From positions 496,001 to 560,000 of the forward strand of contig VNKQ01000004.1 of the NCBI GenBank assembly GCA_016508695.1: DNA of 64,000 nucleotides, read 5' to 3'. The translations under genes were made by a program, and so were the position numbers. Below are positions 46,127 through 57,538 of this stretch, in pieces. The notes under the pieces were generated by a model. The model worked only from the letters and a program-made list of their open reading frames with translations. It ran no database searches and was not told the DNA's origin. Position 1 is the first letter of the stretch. Each line of letters starts with the position of its first letter. The DNA comes from Hyphodiscus hymeniophilus (lineage: Eukaryota; Ascomycota; Leotiomycetes; Helotiales; Hyphodiscaceae).

Positions 46127-49100
46127 ATTCCTGTTTCTTGCTCGTGGAAGCTTTGTGAATTGGCCCAGGAACGGACTCGAAAAGGCTTCAGTCGATAGAC
46201 CGAGTTTTTCTACCTCCGAGTTGGCTTCAATTCGCCGTCGGCTCGTCGCAGGTTGCCTCAACAAAAATTTCAGGAAATGTCGAGATGAATTTGACTACAC
46301 AGAATCTTCGAAGAGCTGAGCTGAGCAGAGGTATTGGGAGTGCTCTTATTCTAGATGGCTTCAACGGCAGAGCGCGAGGGCGATAGAGGAAATGAGACGG
46401 CTAACGATGCTTTTCGCAGGTTTTGCGAGTGTAAGGAAGCCCCTCGAACCACCTCGTGAGCTTACTGCAGATTCGACTGATCACCTAATACGGTTATACT
46501 GGCGTTGAATGCAGTTGAAAGAGCTTGTGAAGACCGAAAAGATGAGGCTCACGGCACGCTGCCGGGAAAGGAGTGGCAGAGCTTGCAGCAGCGTGAAATC
46601 TGGCTCTCTTCGGTTCGTCCAGGGTGCTACACTCCACCCAATACCTGTGTCTTCGGATCCAGGATTGCTCCAGTCAGGTAGACCTGCAGTCGAGAGAAAG
46701 GTAGCAAATCTGAGGCTCAGGCCTGTGGTGGAATGTCCGAGAGGAGAGGAGAAGCTGCACGCTGGCATCCTTTTCGATGCATGTCCTCACGACCCAGAGA
46801 AGCTAGCCGCCATCTCTGATCCAGAGTGCCAGATCCAATAGAGTACACTGCATCCTGCGTCGCTGGTATGGTGTTCGCGCGGTTCTCCTCGCTGATTATC
46901 GATCACCAGCGTGTTCCAACTCCAAAGACTGTAATACGAATTTTCAATGTTCGCGGCGAAATGTTCCCTGTCTCCTCGCTTCGGCGCTGCCTGTTTTTCG
47001 ACTGCTCCCACCGTCTGGCAATTCCATATTTCCTTCCTTACAAGTAACCGGGTTTCAACATGGAAACTTTCAATTTCTTTCTCGCGCGTGCTTGAGAAAT
47101 CAAGGAGACTACTCCCGACGAGAATTGTTGCCGATCTTTCTGTTCAATTTCACGTTCTCTTTCTGGTCGGCCACTTGCCGTATCTGCTTGAAGACAACAA
47201 AGAACACGTGATCTGTCATTTCCCATGTCTTCTGATTGTGTTGGAACTTTCTCGAGCCCTTCTAAGTAGATGGGACTTTCATCTTTCAAACTCCACTTAG
47301 CCTTGCTGAGTTCAATGATGGCAATTAGCTAGGAATTTTAAACCTGCTATTTAGAGATCTTGAAAACAATATTGGAAGACAAAATCTTAAAATTCAAATA
47401 TCCTGGAGCATGGCAGTTGTAGCTTCACTGGGAGAGGAATGCTGGTTGCCATTTTGGGACTTCAAAAAATGTGACAGATCCATACGTCAGGAAGCGAGGG
47501 TGGACGATAAGAAATATGCAAGATGCAGCTCTGTTCTGAGCAGAGCACGCAAGATACTACTGAAATAAGCAATTTGGGTATGTTATGCGAAACCAGATGG
47601 ACACGTCCCCACGGGGCTGCCGAGCAGGGAAGGCCACCTGCATCTCATCGAATCAGTGCATGCAGCATACGTATCAGTGTCGAGTGTGTAAGCCAGATAT
47701 ATTCACCGATACGATAAATGCCGATGAAAATATTGAGGCACTAGCCAGCACTCATATGAGATTGTTGCAGCTCTTGGTTCTGGGAAAAGACATGAGAAAT
47801 AGCGTTGCAAAAAGAATCATGAACGTAATGATAGAGGCATGCTGGCGAAGTCCGCCGAATTGAAGTCAGCACTCAGTAAGGCCAATGCCCGCTAGTTTTC
47901 ATCCTAGGACGAGAACATAAAGGTGTCCGTCAATGTAGATAATGTCTATGAAAGCGCGCTGAATTCAGTGGAGGCGTGGTGGATATATAAATCATTCGAG
48001 ATGGCTTCCGTCCCATCAGAGCCACTGAGCTCGTAAACCGCCATGTGTAACTCCGTATGCATGTGACTATTGCTGCAGGTTCTTTGAGTGGTCAGAGATG
48101 ATCTCTCCTTCTCAACTGGGGGGAGGCTTCTGGACTGTATCCTACCAGAGTTGTTTGCACTACACCACTGTGTCGAGCTGCCTAAGTTGGGAGTCGGGTG
48201 ATTGCATCAAAATATGCGATTGACGAGCCGGTTAATATGTGAGCGATTTTTGAATCATGCTGTCGCAAAGAATCCTGCCCCTTTTTTCCACGAGGGTACG
48301 TATTAAAATCTACTCGTTCACTTTCCTATGCGGTCCGAAATATTGTGTGATGATGCCTGGCAACAGTCATAAAAGCCGGTCTGCTATTCTAAGAGCTAAG
48401 CAGGGTGTCAGCGGCTGGCCCCTCTCCGCTGGACGATCCGTTCGTCCCTGATGAATGTACGAGAAGAACAAAACTACTGAGAAGAAACCTGAGCCAAGAA
48501 TGTATTTGACACAGCATCTTCAAGTGCAATGGAATATAAGGAGCCAAATCCAATGTATGTCAACTCATTGGCCACCATCGAGGTTCGATCTCGGGGGAGA
48601 GAACTCTCCAGCTTCTCCTCTTGTGGCGGAAAGTGAAGTCCACTTTTATCTGACATTCTGCTGCTGCCATTGTCGTGCCTACAGGTCTTTCTGCGATATT
48701 CCTGGACATAGTCTTCAAGAACTTGAGTAATGTGCTAGCCACTGCAGCTTCATCGACTACACTCCTCGCATTTCTCAACCAAGTCATACAACCTCGCGGT
48801 CTCAAACTGTTCACCGTGAGTACGGGGCGTTTGATGTTAAACTCCACGAGGAAAGCAATCCAATTCATACCGCCCTCTGGTTTCCCAAGAACTTGACGCA
48901 GAACAGAATGGCCATAAGCGTCACTGCACCTAGTATGTATGTGGACTGCAGACACTCCACTGACCTTGCAGGTTAGCCAAACGGGGCTCGATTGTGTTAA
49001 GAATCTATCTAAAGCTGATATCGTCCGTTGCTGGCTTCTCTCAACCAATTGTGCTCTGAGAGCTCAAGCTGTTGGGATAATTCCTACATGAATGGTACGT

Positions 49101-50955
49101 TGATGGTCCTGAGTCGTGTCATAACCACGCATATCCTAATTTGTGTTTCTAACCCTAGCAGACTGCGACCCATCTTGTGCTCCATAAGATATTCTACCCC
49201 TCACGCTATACGTACGAGACTGCAAGCACAGAGCACTTCATACACTTGACCGTATTGGAACATCAGGGACGGAAATAAGCCTTTGTTGTCGATGACATAG
49301 AAGAAGCGTATCTATCTCGAATCCTGTGCGTCGCACTTGCTTCTAAAATCATTCAACATGCTAGGAGCTACATCAGGTGGCTCTGAGTTCACACAAGACA
49401 ACGTCGAAAGCTTCCATCAACAGGGCTAAGTAGATTGCAAGGCTGCGGTCGTCAGGGGTATACAAGCTCTGTTGAAGAGAAACCTCTCTTAGAGTTACCT
49501 CAAGCTTGGTTTGTTTTGAGACGTCGCAGCAAATTGAAAAAGTGGTCGATATATTATTATGTCTGTCGTTTAAGAAGTTACAAGTGTGACTACAGTCATT
49601 GCCTTCATAGACATGTGTACATTTAATAGAGATATTCAGTATTTCGAATTTCCTACTTCAAACAGAAAGAAAGTGGCCTGAGACTGCTCAACAAATTGGG
49701 CTGCCACTCTTTGCTTGTGGTTGAGATCGTTCCAACAAGCTCTAATGCTAAATCCATTCTCAAACACATCGTTGGTGAAAAGCTCATGTTCGTAGATATA
49801 TCTGGAAAGAGAAATAACGGTAGCATGAAATATCACTTGATTGTGCGGCAATTGCGCAAAGTTGGCCCATCTTCGCCACACAATCTACTTGATTTCGCGA
49901 GAAACGTATTAATGTAGCTAATGGCTTTTGATTCATGGAATCAAACATGTGTGGGCGTGCTGGATAGCCTACAGTACCTAACATCATGGTGGCGCGAGGA
50001 CCTCATCCTACCACAACAGGAGGCTCCACACACGATTTTCAGCCTCACCTCCCTTCGGTCGTCCGGTTTACTCTTTTGGGCCCTGGTCGTCTGAAGAAAC
50101 TTCCTGACCTCGTCTCGTTACAAAAAGAGGGCGTTTTACGCGTGATCTGCAAGAGGGGTGGCTGGGAGCTCGAGACCAGCAGGGATTCTCGCGTCGTCGG
50201 GCGTACATCATTGACAGAGCTCTGTTGACCTTCTTTGCCGCTAGTTTGGAAGGTCGGAACGAAGTTGCGGAGATTCTTGTGGAAATTCTGGACCTCATAT
50301 GTACGCTCGCATGATCGAGCGTGGTGTTTTGTGACTGATGGCAGAACCCAAGTGAGCTCATGGAGAATCCGACGTGGCTCAGCGAATATCTGCTATCTCA
50401 ATTCATGAGCCATAACAAGCGTTGCTTATCATGGAGATTCATTGATCCGGAAGCTTGAATGGACTTTCGGAGTTGGTCCTTCCTGGATCATTTGTAGCGT
50501 CTTCAAAACTCGGCTTCCACAAGCTGAATGTGGCTCTACTTACCATGGGCGACCCCAAGTTGCCTATACCATATGCCTCTTGCAACCTAAGCCTTCACTA
50601 GCACGTCGTAAACGGCCTCCTTCGTTGCTTGTCACTGTGTTCTCAGAGAAGAAGAGCAGATTTCATCTGTAGTTCGTTAAGTACATTTCACGAGCAGCAG
50701 GCCCAATTCTTTCCACGTTCGATTCTCGATATGCAAACTTCAATCGAGCTCAAGGAGGTCGCCTAGGCATATCTTTCATTGCATATTTCGTTGCTCATCT
50801 CGCCAATACGGAGTTTTGGGTATCATTTTTGTATAAGACATGGCATAATCCCGTGTGCCCATTGTCTATGCCAACACCTTGCTATGCCAACACCTTGCTA
50901 TGCCAACACCTTGCTATGCCCCTTCCCAGAGTTTTCTGCTCTCACATCCCGTTCG
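46127..50955. other. Gene-poor 4.8-kb region
   Basis: No acceptable gene model on either strand. The longest frames are a 162-codon minus frame (48560-49048) and a 110-codon plus frame (46509-46841), neither with recognisable motifs. A 16-bp triple repeat lies at 50866-50920. The right end is the 3' flank of the 978-residue protein gene. Confidence 0.45.
50866..50920. repeat. 16-bp tandem repeat, 3.4 copies
   Basis: CTATGCCAACACCTTG is repeated three times without error (50866-50913) and followed by a partial copy. It sits 36 bp past the stop codon of the neighbouring minus-strand gene, so it would be part of that gene's 3' UTR or flank. Confidence 0.93.
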
Positions 50956-53900
50956 CTAGGCAAACCTCAGCACGACCCTCCAGCCAAGAGCACTGGCCTC
51001 TCTCACACTACAAGACAGGCAAACTCGGCCTCTTCTACTAATCATAGCATTCCATCCTCTCTCCGCACACAAAGCACGAGCTAAAATATCTATGTCGCTG
51101 CCATTCCGCCTCACCTTGGTTCCTGGCAACGAATGTGGAGATGGTGAAGGGCGTGGTGGAAATGCAGTCATTGTATTGTCCGTACAGTCGATGACTAGGA
51201 CTTTGGGTATCGGACTGTTAGTTGTGTGAGTGGTAGATTGGGTAGACTCGCCACTTGGAGATTGGGGAGGTGACAACAGCGAGGTGAAAGGCAGGGTTGC
51301 AGGCATGGCGAGGACGGTTGAGAGTGCCAATTTGGTAAATGTGTACCCTTTGTGTAAAGGATGCCCTGTATTTGTCAGTCCTGGCAAAATTACGAAGTGA
51401 TTGAGAATCAAAGTACCGAGGTGAGTAGCTGACGATCCAGGCTGCTCATGAGACTTGAACGATGGGCTAGTTGGCGTTTTCAGAATATTCATATGACTTG
51501 AAGCCACGCACGGAAAGACGGTGGCGAAGTAGACGTCGTTCGACAGAGCTAGATTTACCTCCCTTTTCTCTTCTCCATCCACGTCCACTGAGAATCGTAT
51601 CATTGCCGAGTAACTCCGAATGGATGGCAGCTCGCTCATATCGCTCACTGGCGTTGGTGTCTCTTTTGTGGGCGTCGTGTGAGTTGAATCAGTCGTGGCA
51701 AAGAGATCGAAAGACTCGAGCTTTATCAAAAGCGGAGCTTGGATTGATTCATCGGAAGGAATGATGAAATCGCCTGGCAAGACTGAAGACAGATCAGCTC
51801 CGCCGATAATATGCCCATCTCTCTCGACTGCTGATTTGTGCCATATTCGGGGTTTGGCGTCTCTGTGACTCTCTGTACAAGCACATTCATTAGAAAGGGT
51901 CTCCAAAATAAGGCCAATTTCATGGCCAAAATTCAAGGAAGAATGGCATACCAGTTTGAGGGTTCAACTCAACTTCAATGTGGACCCAAGATTCGCCACA
52001 TCCACGTGGAGTAACAGGAGAGGATACCCAGCCCATACATTCTGAAGCTTCTTTTCCTGCAGCCAGGACCCTTCCGACGATGGAAGCAGTGGACCAGAAG
52101 CTTCTATCCTGATAAATGAAGCCGCCGCACAAATTGGCTTCTTCGCCCAATCTTGCAAGAGCTACTGTGTCGTTCTCTAGTAGAGTCGAGATGAGAAAAT
52201 GGCTCATTCCTTCGCCAGGTAAGATAAATCCACTAATGTAGGAATTCGAAAGCCAACCCTGCGGGTGGATCATTGCAGACATTCTCTGTTTTGATAACCC
52301 TCGTCGCATATTGGGTCGATTTGTGAAGTAAGAACTGGAACGCTGACTAGACATAGATCGAGGTGTGCCAGCTGATGGCGTACCTAGAGGAGTTTCGGGG
52401 ATTTTAATTCCGTTTGACGCAACTTTCACTTGTATGCTCTCAAGGTTTGGCCAGTTGAGCTTTCTTGCAAAATGTAAGAGACCTGAGAGCTGTCGGTTTT
52501 GATGTCTTCCATAGAACTGAACGTTGTGCACCTTCTCATCAATCTTGCTCTCTTTGGCCAATGGAGAGCTTGTGAAGCTGGCCAACCAGCCAGTTGGAGC
52601 TTTGTTATCTAATGTAGCACCCGAGTCTGTTCTCTCAATCTTTATGTTCTCAAGCCATTGACGGGCAAGGATCAAAGACCATCTCACACTGGAAGTGGTT
52701 TTCTTATCAAAACGTTGAAGCTCCGATTTTCTCGGCTCTTCGATGCCGTGATCTATGTCTGCTGATATCGCATCAAGGCGCAATAGCAACTCACAGCTAA
52801 GTAGAACCTGAAGCAGAAGCCAATACTTCTGGTCTCCAAGACCATTCGCGACTTCGTTGTTGACAAGTATTTCATCCTCAGTTGGTAAACCCCATAATAT
52901 TTGTCCAAGCCTGATCCTCCACTCAACGAGGCTGAAGTCGAACCAAATATTTGGCGACCTCAGGACGTCGATCAGGGCCTCAATCTGTACTGGAAGACTA
53001 TACGGATCATCCGAGTCTGTAACTCTTACAGGAGGAAATAAAATTCGAGTGAATAGCTCTGTGTAAAGTTCTATCGTAGGCCGTTTGGAGGGATTTTCAT
53101 CGTAATCTGTGCTTGCACCTGTAAGAAGCTCAAGGAGCGTAGATTCGGTGAGAGGCCGGACTCCGTTTTTGTCCCTCAAGAATTCCATACGTCGGTCTGC
53201 CAGACCGTCTGCATCTGAATCTGGAGGGTTCTCGTTAGGAACTTGGAGAGCATCAGCAACCCCCATCTCGAGTGCGGCTTGAAAACCCATAGTTCCGGGT
53301 TCTAGGCCTTGCATGCTGAGCATATTGGGCCTTTCCCGACATCGGGGTAGATAATGTGCTCTCCGTTTCTCTCTATGCTCCTTGACTGCGTCTGGATCTT
53401 TCTCCACGTCCCTTGAAATATGTGGCCATGCTGACACGGAGCTCCAAGCATGGTCATGGATTTGTCGATGATCGCTTAGATCCCGTATTTCCAATTCTAT
53501 GTCCCAGGGGAAGGCCACTGAGGGATGCGGCGCACCTGTATGATGTCCCTCAGACCGCACAAAGAACTGTGGGGCCCCAGAGAAAAGTTCGTGCAGATCT
53601 GGAAGCGTTATTGGGGAGATAATGCGGTCGAGCTTCTTGACAGGCCGTTCAACTGGTTCAGGCTGAGTGCTATGCGCTGGAGGAGGAGGCAGAGGCTTGT
53701 TGGGGTCAGCCATAGAAGTCGGTGGCTTGTCGGGAGAAGCAGGCGAGGCTATTCCCAGATTACTCTGAGCCTTGAAGGTGTTGTTAGCATAAAACTGTGA
53801 GCGGTAGCAAAAGTAGGCTTTTGAAGTAGATCTCCAAGGACAAAGTAAAGACTGTGGCTCGTACAACAGACTGTCCACTGCGCCGATTCGAGTTCGATTG

Positions 53901-54068
53901 AGTACTTGACCTCTTCAGCAACTTCCGGAAGAGTTCGCGCTTCGTACTTCGCCGTTGCAGGTTTCTAGAATCTCCATCCTCGACACTGCTGCCAAGATCC
54001 TTTCGTTCCTGTTCGTCAATGTGGCCACCCTCCTTCCTCGACCTTCCTAGCCACGAAGAGAAGGAAGG
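50956..54068 (-). CDS. Large protein of unknown function (978 residues)
   Basis: Three exons: 54068-53868, 53770-51952 and 51872-50956. The second junction is certain (GTATGC..TACAG, phase restored). The first is supported by phase 0 and a CTAAC branch site; otherwise translation could start within exon 2. The N-terminus is basic (STKRELFRKLLKRSS), followed by a Pro-rich linker. A long globular region has repeated aromatic/charged blocks: ITLPDLHELFSGAPQFFVRS, PHPSVAFPWDIELEIRDLSD, WSSVSAWPHISRD, LLELLTGASTDYDENP, WRIRLGQILWGLP and WLSNSYISGFILPGEGMSHF. A Ser/Thr/Pro-rich stretch precedes the last 100 or so residues. No signal peptide or membrane helix. It looks like a conserved ascomycete family, but I know no function. 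Confidence 0.78.
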
Positions 54069-55069
54069 CATGATGCAAAAGAAAGTCCAGAGCTTGGCAG
54101 ACACAATGATTCACCAGCCATAAGATCAGAAATCAGAGGCAGAAGAAATATAGAAACAGGCATGCGCGCCAGCAGGTATGTGCTGTCCGTTGACATGTGC
54201 CCAGACCCTGGCAAAGAAAGAGCGCAGTCGAGGCGGCTGGAGCCGTCTTGAACTTGGAGACGGCAAGGAGAAGCAGGTATTGAACAACGGCTGAGCTGCT
54301 AAGGCCATGCTCGCGCCGGCGTCCTCGATGGCGTGGTAAGTTGGTAAGTTGGTATGGACTACATCTGCAATGTGGTGCAGGGTCATGACGTGAGCCTTGG
54401 CGTTCCTTATCAAGGAAGAATGCCGTTTCAAGGATCCGGCTTCACCATTCTGCTTATGCATACTTAAGAGCTTTCAGTACTCGTTTCACCCATTTTTGGC
54501 ACCACGAGAGCAGTTCAAGCGGAATCTAGAAACCGATCGAGGGTTGCTAGGCTCACAGCAACTGTGCTTTGCAGAGAGTGCTCGTACTACCACCAGGGCA
54601 CGCTCCATGAGGGTCTACGATTGGCGACACTACAACGACTATCTATTTCTTCTGCCAGCCCAGCGACATTTCGCACCTTGTACCTGGAATGTGAGAATTT
54701 TAGTTTGATGGAGTTGTTTGGAGATTACATGCTCCTCAGCCTTGCCGGAGAAGTGCGTTGCTGTAAGCGCATTGGCTGCGTCTCATTATTGGACATCCGG
54801 AGCTTACCTTACTTCCACCACTGCCACTGCTTTACGCATGATGTTTGACGACAAACGAAGGATCAGAACTGATGACTTGAAACAAGCCAGCTGCAGACTA
54901 CTTCGTGGACGAGTGGGCATGTTCGGGAAAAAGAAGTTGCATTCTCTACCTAAGCAGATATGCTGAACTACACTGGGTATAGAACGCCTGCCATGCTTTC
55001 GTACACACGCCCTCGAAACCTCCATTCCATACAACGCCAAACTCAACCATGTGTCAAATAGAATCCCTC
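54069..55069. other. Intergenic region
   Basis: About 1 kb between the start of the 978-residue protein gene and the end of the dynein light chain gene. No coding model; it should hold a promoter and a 3' flank. Confidence 0.45.
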
Positions 55070-55601
55070 TCAGCTAGAAGCAATTTCGTGAACTACAACA
55101 AGTATATACTTGGAGTCCGGCACAATAACAAGCTCATTTTTCTTCGTCCGAAGTCGGAGCAGTTTGAGTTCGTCCTGTTCGAGGTCAGCTTGGCTGTTAG
55201 CCTACTCCGGATCTCATATCAACATACTTCAGAATCCAAATCATTTACTAAGCAACCAGCTGCACTCATAAACTTCCAGACCATTGTAGAAAATTCGTCT
55301 TCATCACTTTGGGGATCTGTGAGATCTTGCTCTACGTCCTTCGAGACAAGCGAGGGCTTCTGCGCGGTGGAGAGTGATGCGGCGCTGGAGGTGGTGCTCC
55401 TCTGCAGCACGGTGCCCGTCCTGCTGTCTAAGATACGCGTCGCTACGACCCCCGGCTTGCTCGAAAGGCGTGCGAGAGCTTCCTCCCAGGCGCCAGACGA
55501 AAGGGTTGGGTCGAGCGGCTGACCATAGTGTAAGCAAATATTCGGCAGTCTTGACAAGGAATTGGAGCAGTAAGTTGGCTTACGAAGTTCTTCTCTGCCA
55601 T
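55070..55601 (-). CDS. Roadblock/LC7-type dynein light chain
   Basis: Three exons: 55601-55584 (only 18 nt), 55518-55228 and 55174-55070, 137 residues, all joined in phase 0. The product reads MAEKNF, then WEEALARLSSKPGVVATRIL, DSRTGTVLQ and, after an insertion, FSTMVWKFMSAAGCLVNDLD and DELKLLRLRTKKNELVIVPD followed by SKYILVVVHE. These are the Roadblock/LC7 fold's helix, strand and C-terminal DELxLLRLRTKKxEIVIxPD signature. Such subunits dimerise and attach to dynein intermediate chains in the cytoplasm. Compared with about 100-residue members, this protein carries an extra Ser/Ala/Asp-rich loop of about 35 residues after the first beta hairpin. Confidence 0.9.
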
Positions 55602-55679
55602 TGTTTGCACCAAATCCGAAGACAGCTCTGACAGATCCCAACTCGGCTTTGGTAGACTTCAGGTCAACCTTTGTAGATA

Positions 55680-56316
55680 TCAAATTTCCCCGAGCAGACA
55701 ACAACCGAGAATTGACGTCGCGGAATCGGTTTTGGCGGCTGCGCGATCACTGTCGTTGAAGGAGGAGATTGAGGATATCGCGCCAGCTGAGAAGGGTCTA
55801 GGGGCAGCGACAATTGCGTCAGGATAGGAAATGAGAATACCGGGGCCAGGAACAACGATTGTGGCAGTAGATTCGCTAGAGTGAAGGTGGGTTCCATGGA
55901 ACGAGGACAGTGTAGTAGCAAGAGAAAGAGGTCGTGGTGAGAATATCTTTGGGAGAGCTTCGATGGCGGCAGCTCCTGATGGTCTGACGGCGGGAGATGT
56001 TGGGAAGAGTGGGGGAGGTACGACGGATGTGGGGCGTATAAGTGCAAGTTCCAGGTCTTGAGTATTGGGCTTCCTGGTAAGCTTGACTGCGCCGACGGTT
56101 AAAAAGCAAAGAGCAACAATGCCAACGCACAACTGTTTGTTTGTCAAAACGAATTCAATGCAAATGCACGGTCCAGACCCGAAAGTTACACGATTCCCAA
56201 TACCGTTAGCCGATGCGGTTCGTCCCGCCTTTAGCTCAATAGATTCCGCAGCGAAAGAAAATGTGAGAGAAACTCACTGCCATGAGAGCGATTCCGACCT
56301 TTGGTGGTCCAGCCAT
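55680..56316 (-). CDS. Small membrane-anchored hypothetical protein
   Basis: Two exons, 56316-56278 and 56132-55680, joined in phase 0 by a 145-nt intron, give 163 residues. The join creates one N-terminal hydrophobic helix (VGIALMALCVGIVALCFLTV) followed by basic residues, typical of a signal anchor. The rest is Ser/Pro/Ala-rich with no domain. The downstream frame is ambiguous because another open frame runs in parallel from 56047 to 55664; the C-terminal half may be spliced differently. Its start codon is 41 bp from the IPI1 start on the other strand, and its stop is 78 bp before the dynein light chain start. Confidence 0.5.
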
Positions 56317-56357
56317 CTTATCTGAATTCCTGGATTGTTATTGAAGTGTTTAAGAAG

Positions 56358-57538
56358 ATGGGCTCCAGCGCGAGGAAGAAAAAGGAGAAGAAGAAGGACT
56401 TCCAGGTAAGTTGAACGCCGTGGTCCCAAATGGAGTGTGCTGACTCTTCTTGCTTTAGAAAGTGAAGTTGAAGGTTGGCAAGACAAAACAAAAGGCTGAT
56501 AACTTTACCGATACCAGCTTTAAATCTAAATGTAAGTCTAGCACGTGGTCCAGGCGATGCCGTGCTGCCTTCTGCCGTCAGCCCATTCTCAATGCAACCC
56601 CTCTATGCCCCACCTCCAGCAACTGACATCGGATAGCCATTGTTGTGAACCAGCAGTCTCTTACAACATCTGCACCTTCCTCTACCAGTCAATTTGCCCA
56701 TTATCTTTCTCTTGCATCGTCTTCTCGCTCAGATACCCAACGAAGAGACGCCCTCTCATACCTTACGACCCAAGTCTCTTCACTGCCAGTCAACGAAGCT
56801 CTGCCTCTTCCAACCGCCGTCCTTCTCCCCAAACTCCTACCTTTAATACTCGATGGCTCATCCTCCGTCCGCACACAACTCCTCAAGTTCCTCCGTCTTC
56901 TCCCCTATGCAGACATTGGTGATCGAGCAGAATCTGCACTGCTATACACAAGGGCTGGCATGACACATCTGGCAGCAGACATCCGTACAGATGCTCTAGC
57001 CATGCTAGAATGGCTGCTGGAGGTTGCACAAGAAGATGTCATTACATGTGCAGGCGGATGGGTCAAGACTTTGAACTGCTTCATGTCCATGATGGGATGG
57101 GCAGTAAGCAGTGGATCAACAAAATGGACATCAGCAAGCAAAGCTTCCTTTGGGAAAGCGGGAAAGTCGCTTCCAAGACAGCTGCTTGTCCTAGCACAGT
57201 TCTTGAGAGCTGGGCTTGTGGAAACAGAATCAGAAGCAGTGCTAGTTGATGGCGGTATGTTTCCTCTGTGGGGTGTGGAAAGGCACATGATTCCCTCCAG
57301 GTCGAACGCATTTGCACACTTGAATCTATTCGGATCTTCTAGGGATGAAGAGGGAGAGATGTACATTGACAGAGAGGATAGACAAAGGATCTTTCACAAG
57401 CGTTACCAAGCGGCGGTGGAGCTTGGAATTGGAAATGCGAAGAAGGAAGCTGGGGAGGCTGGAAGAGCAGCCGCGGTTCTGACAAAGGTTTTGAGGGACG
57501 GTATGAATGATTATGTTGGCATTGATGATGCACAGTGA
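56358..57538 (+). CDS. IPI1: IPI1, pre-60S ribosome assembly factor
   Basis: Three exons: 56358-56405, 56459-56531 and 56637-57538, 340 residues. The protein starts MGSSARKKKEKKKDFQKVKL and continues KVGKTKQKADNFTDTSFKSK, the Ipi1/TEX10 N-terminal signature that is visible only after splicing. A helical-repeat body follows (LPKLLPLILDGSSSVRTQLL, then LKFLRLLPYADIG). Ipi1 works in the Rix1-Ipi1-Ipi3 complex on pre-60S particles in the nucleus, aiding ITS2 removal and Rea1 recruitment. Length matches yeast Ipi1. The ATG lies 41 bp from the start of the divergent membrane-protein gene. Confidence 0.92.

Noticed and set aside
46509..46841. 110-codon plus-strand ORF
   Set aside because: Overlaps an equally long open frame on the opposite strand and has no homology I recognise.
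48390..48425. Sequence resembling part of 5S rRNA (gagctaagcagggt)
   Set aside because: Only a short match; the rest of a fungal 5S gene is absent on both sides.
48560..49048. 162-codon minus-strand ORF in a gene-poor region
   Set aside because: No recognisable motif, no splice partners, and composition without domain pattern; likely chance.
54126..54461. 111-codon minus ORF upstream of the 978-residue gene
   Set aside because: No motif and no phase-consistent join to the downstream exons.
55664..56047. 127-codon minus ORF parallel to the small membrane-protein exon
   Set aside because: It lacks the spliced hydrophobic N-terminus and begins without a supported start; kept only as an alternative C-terminal reading.
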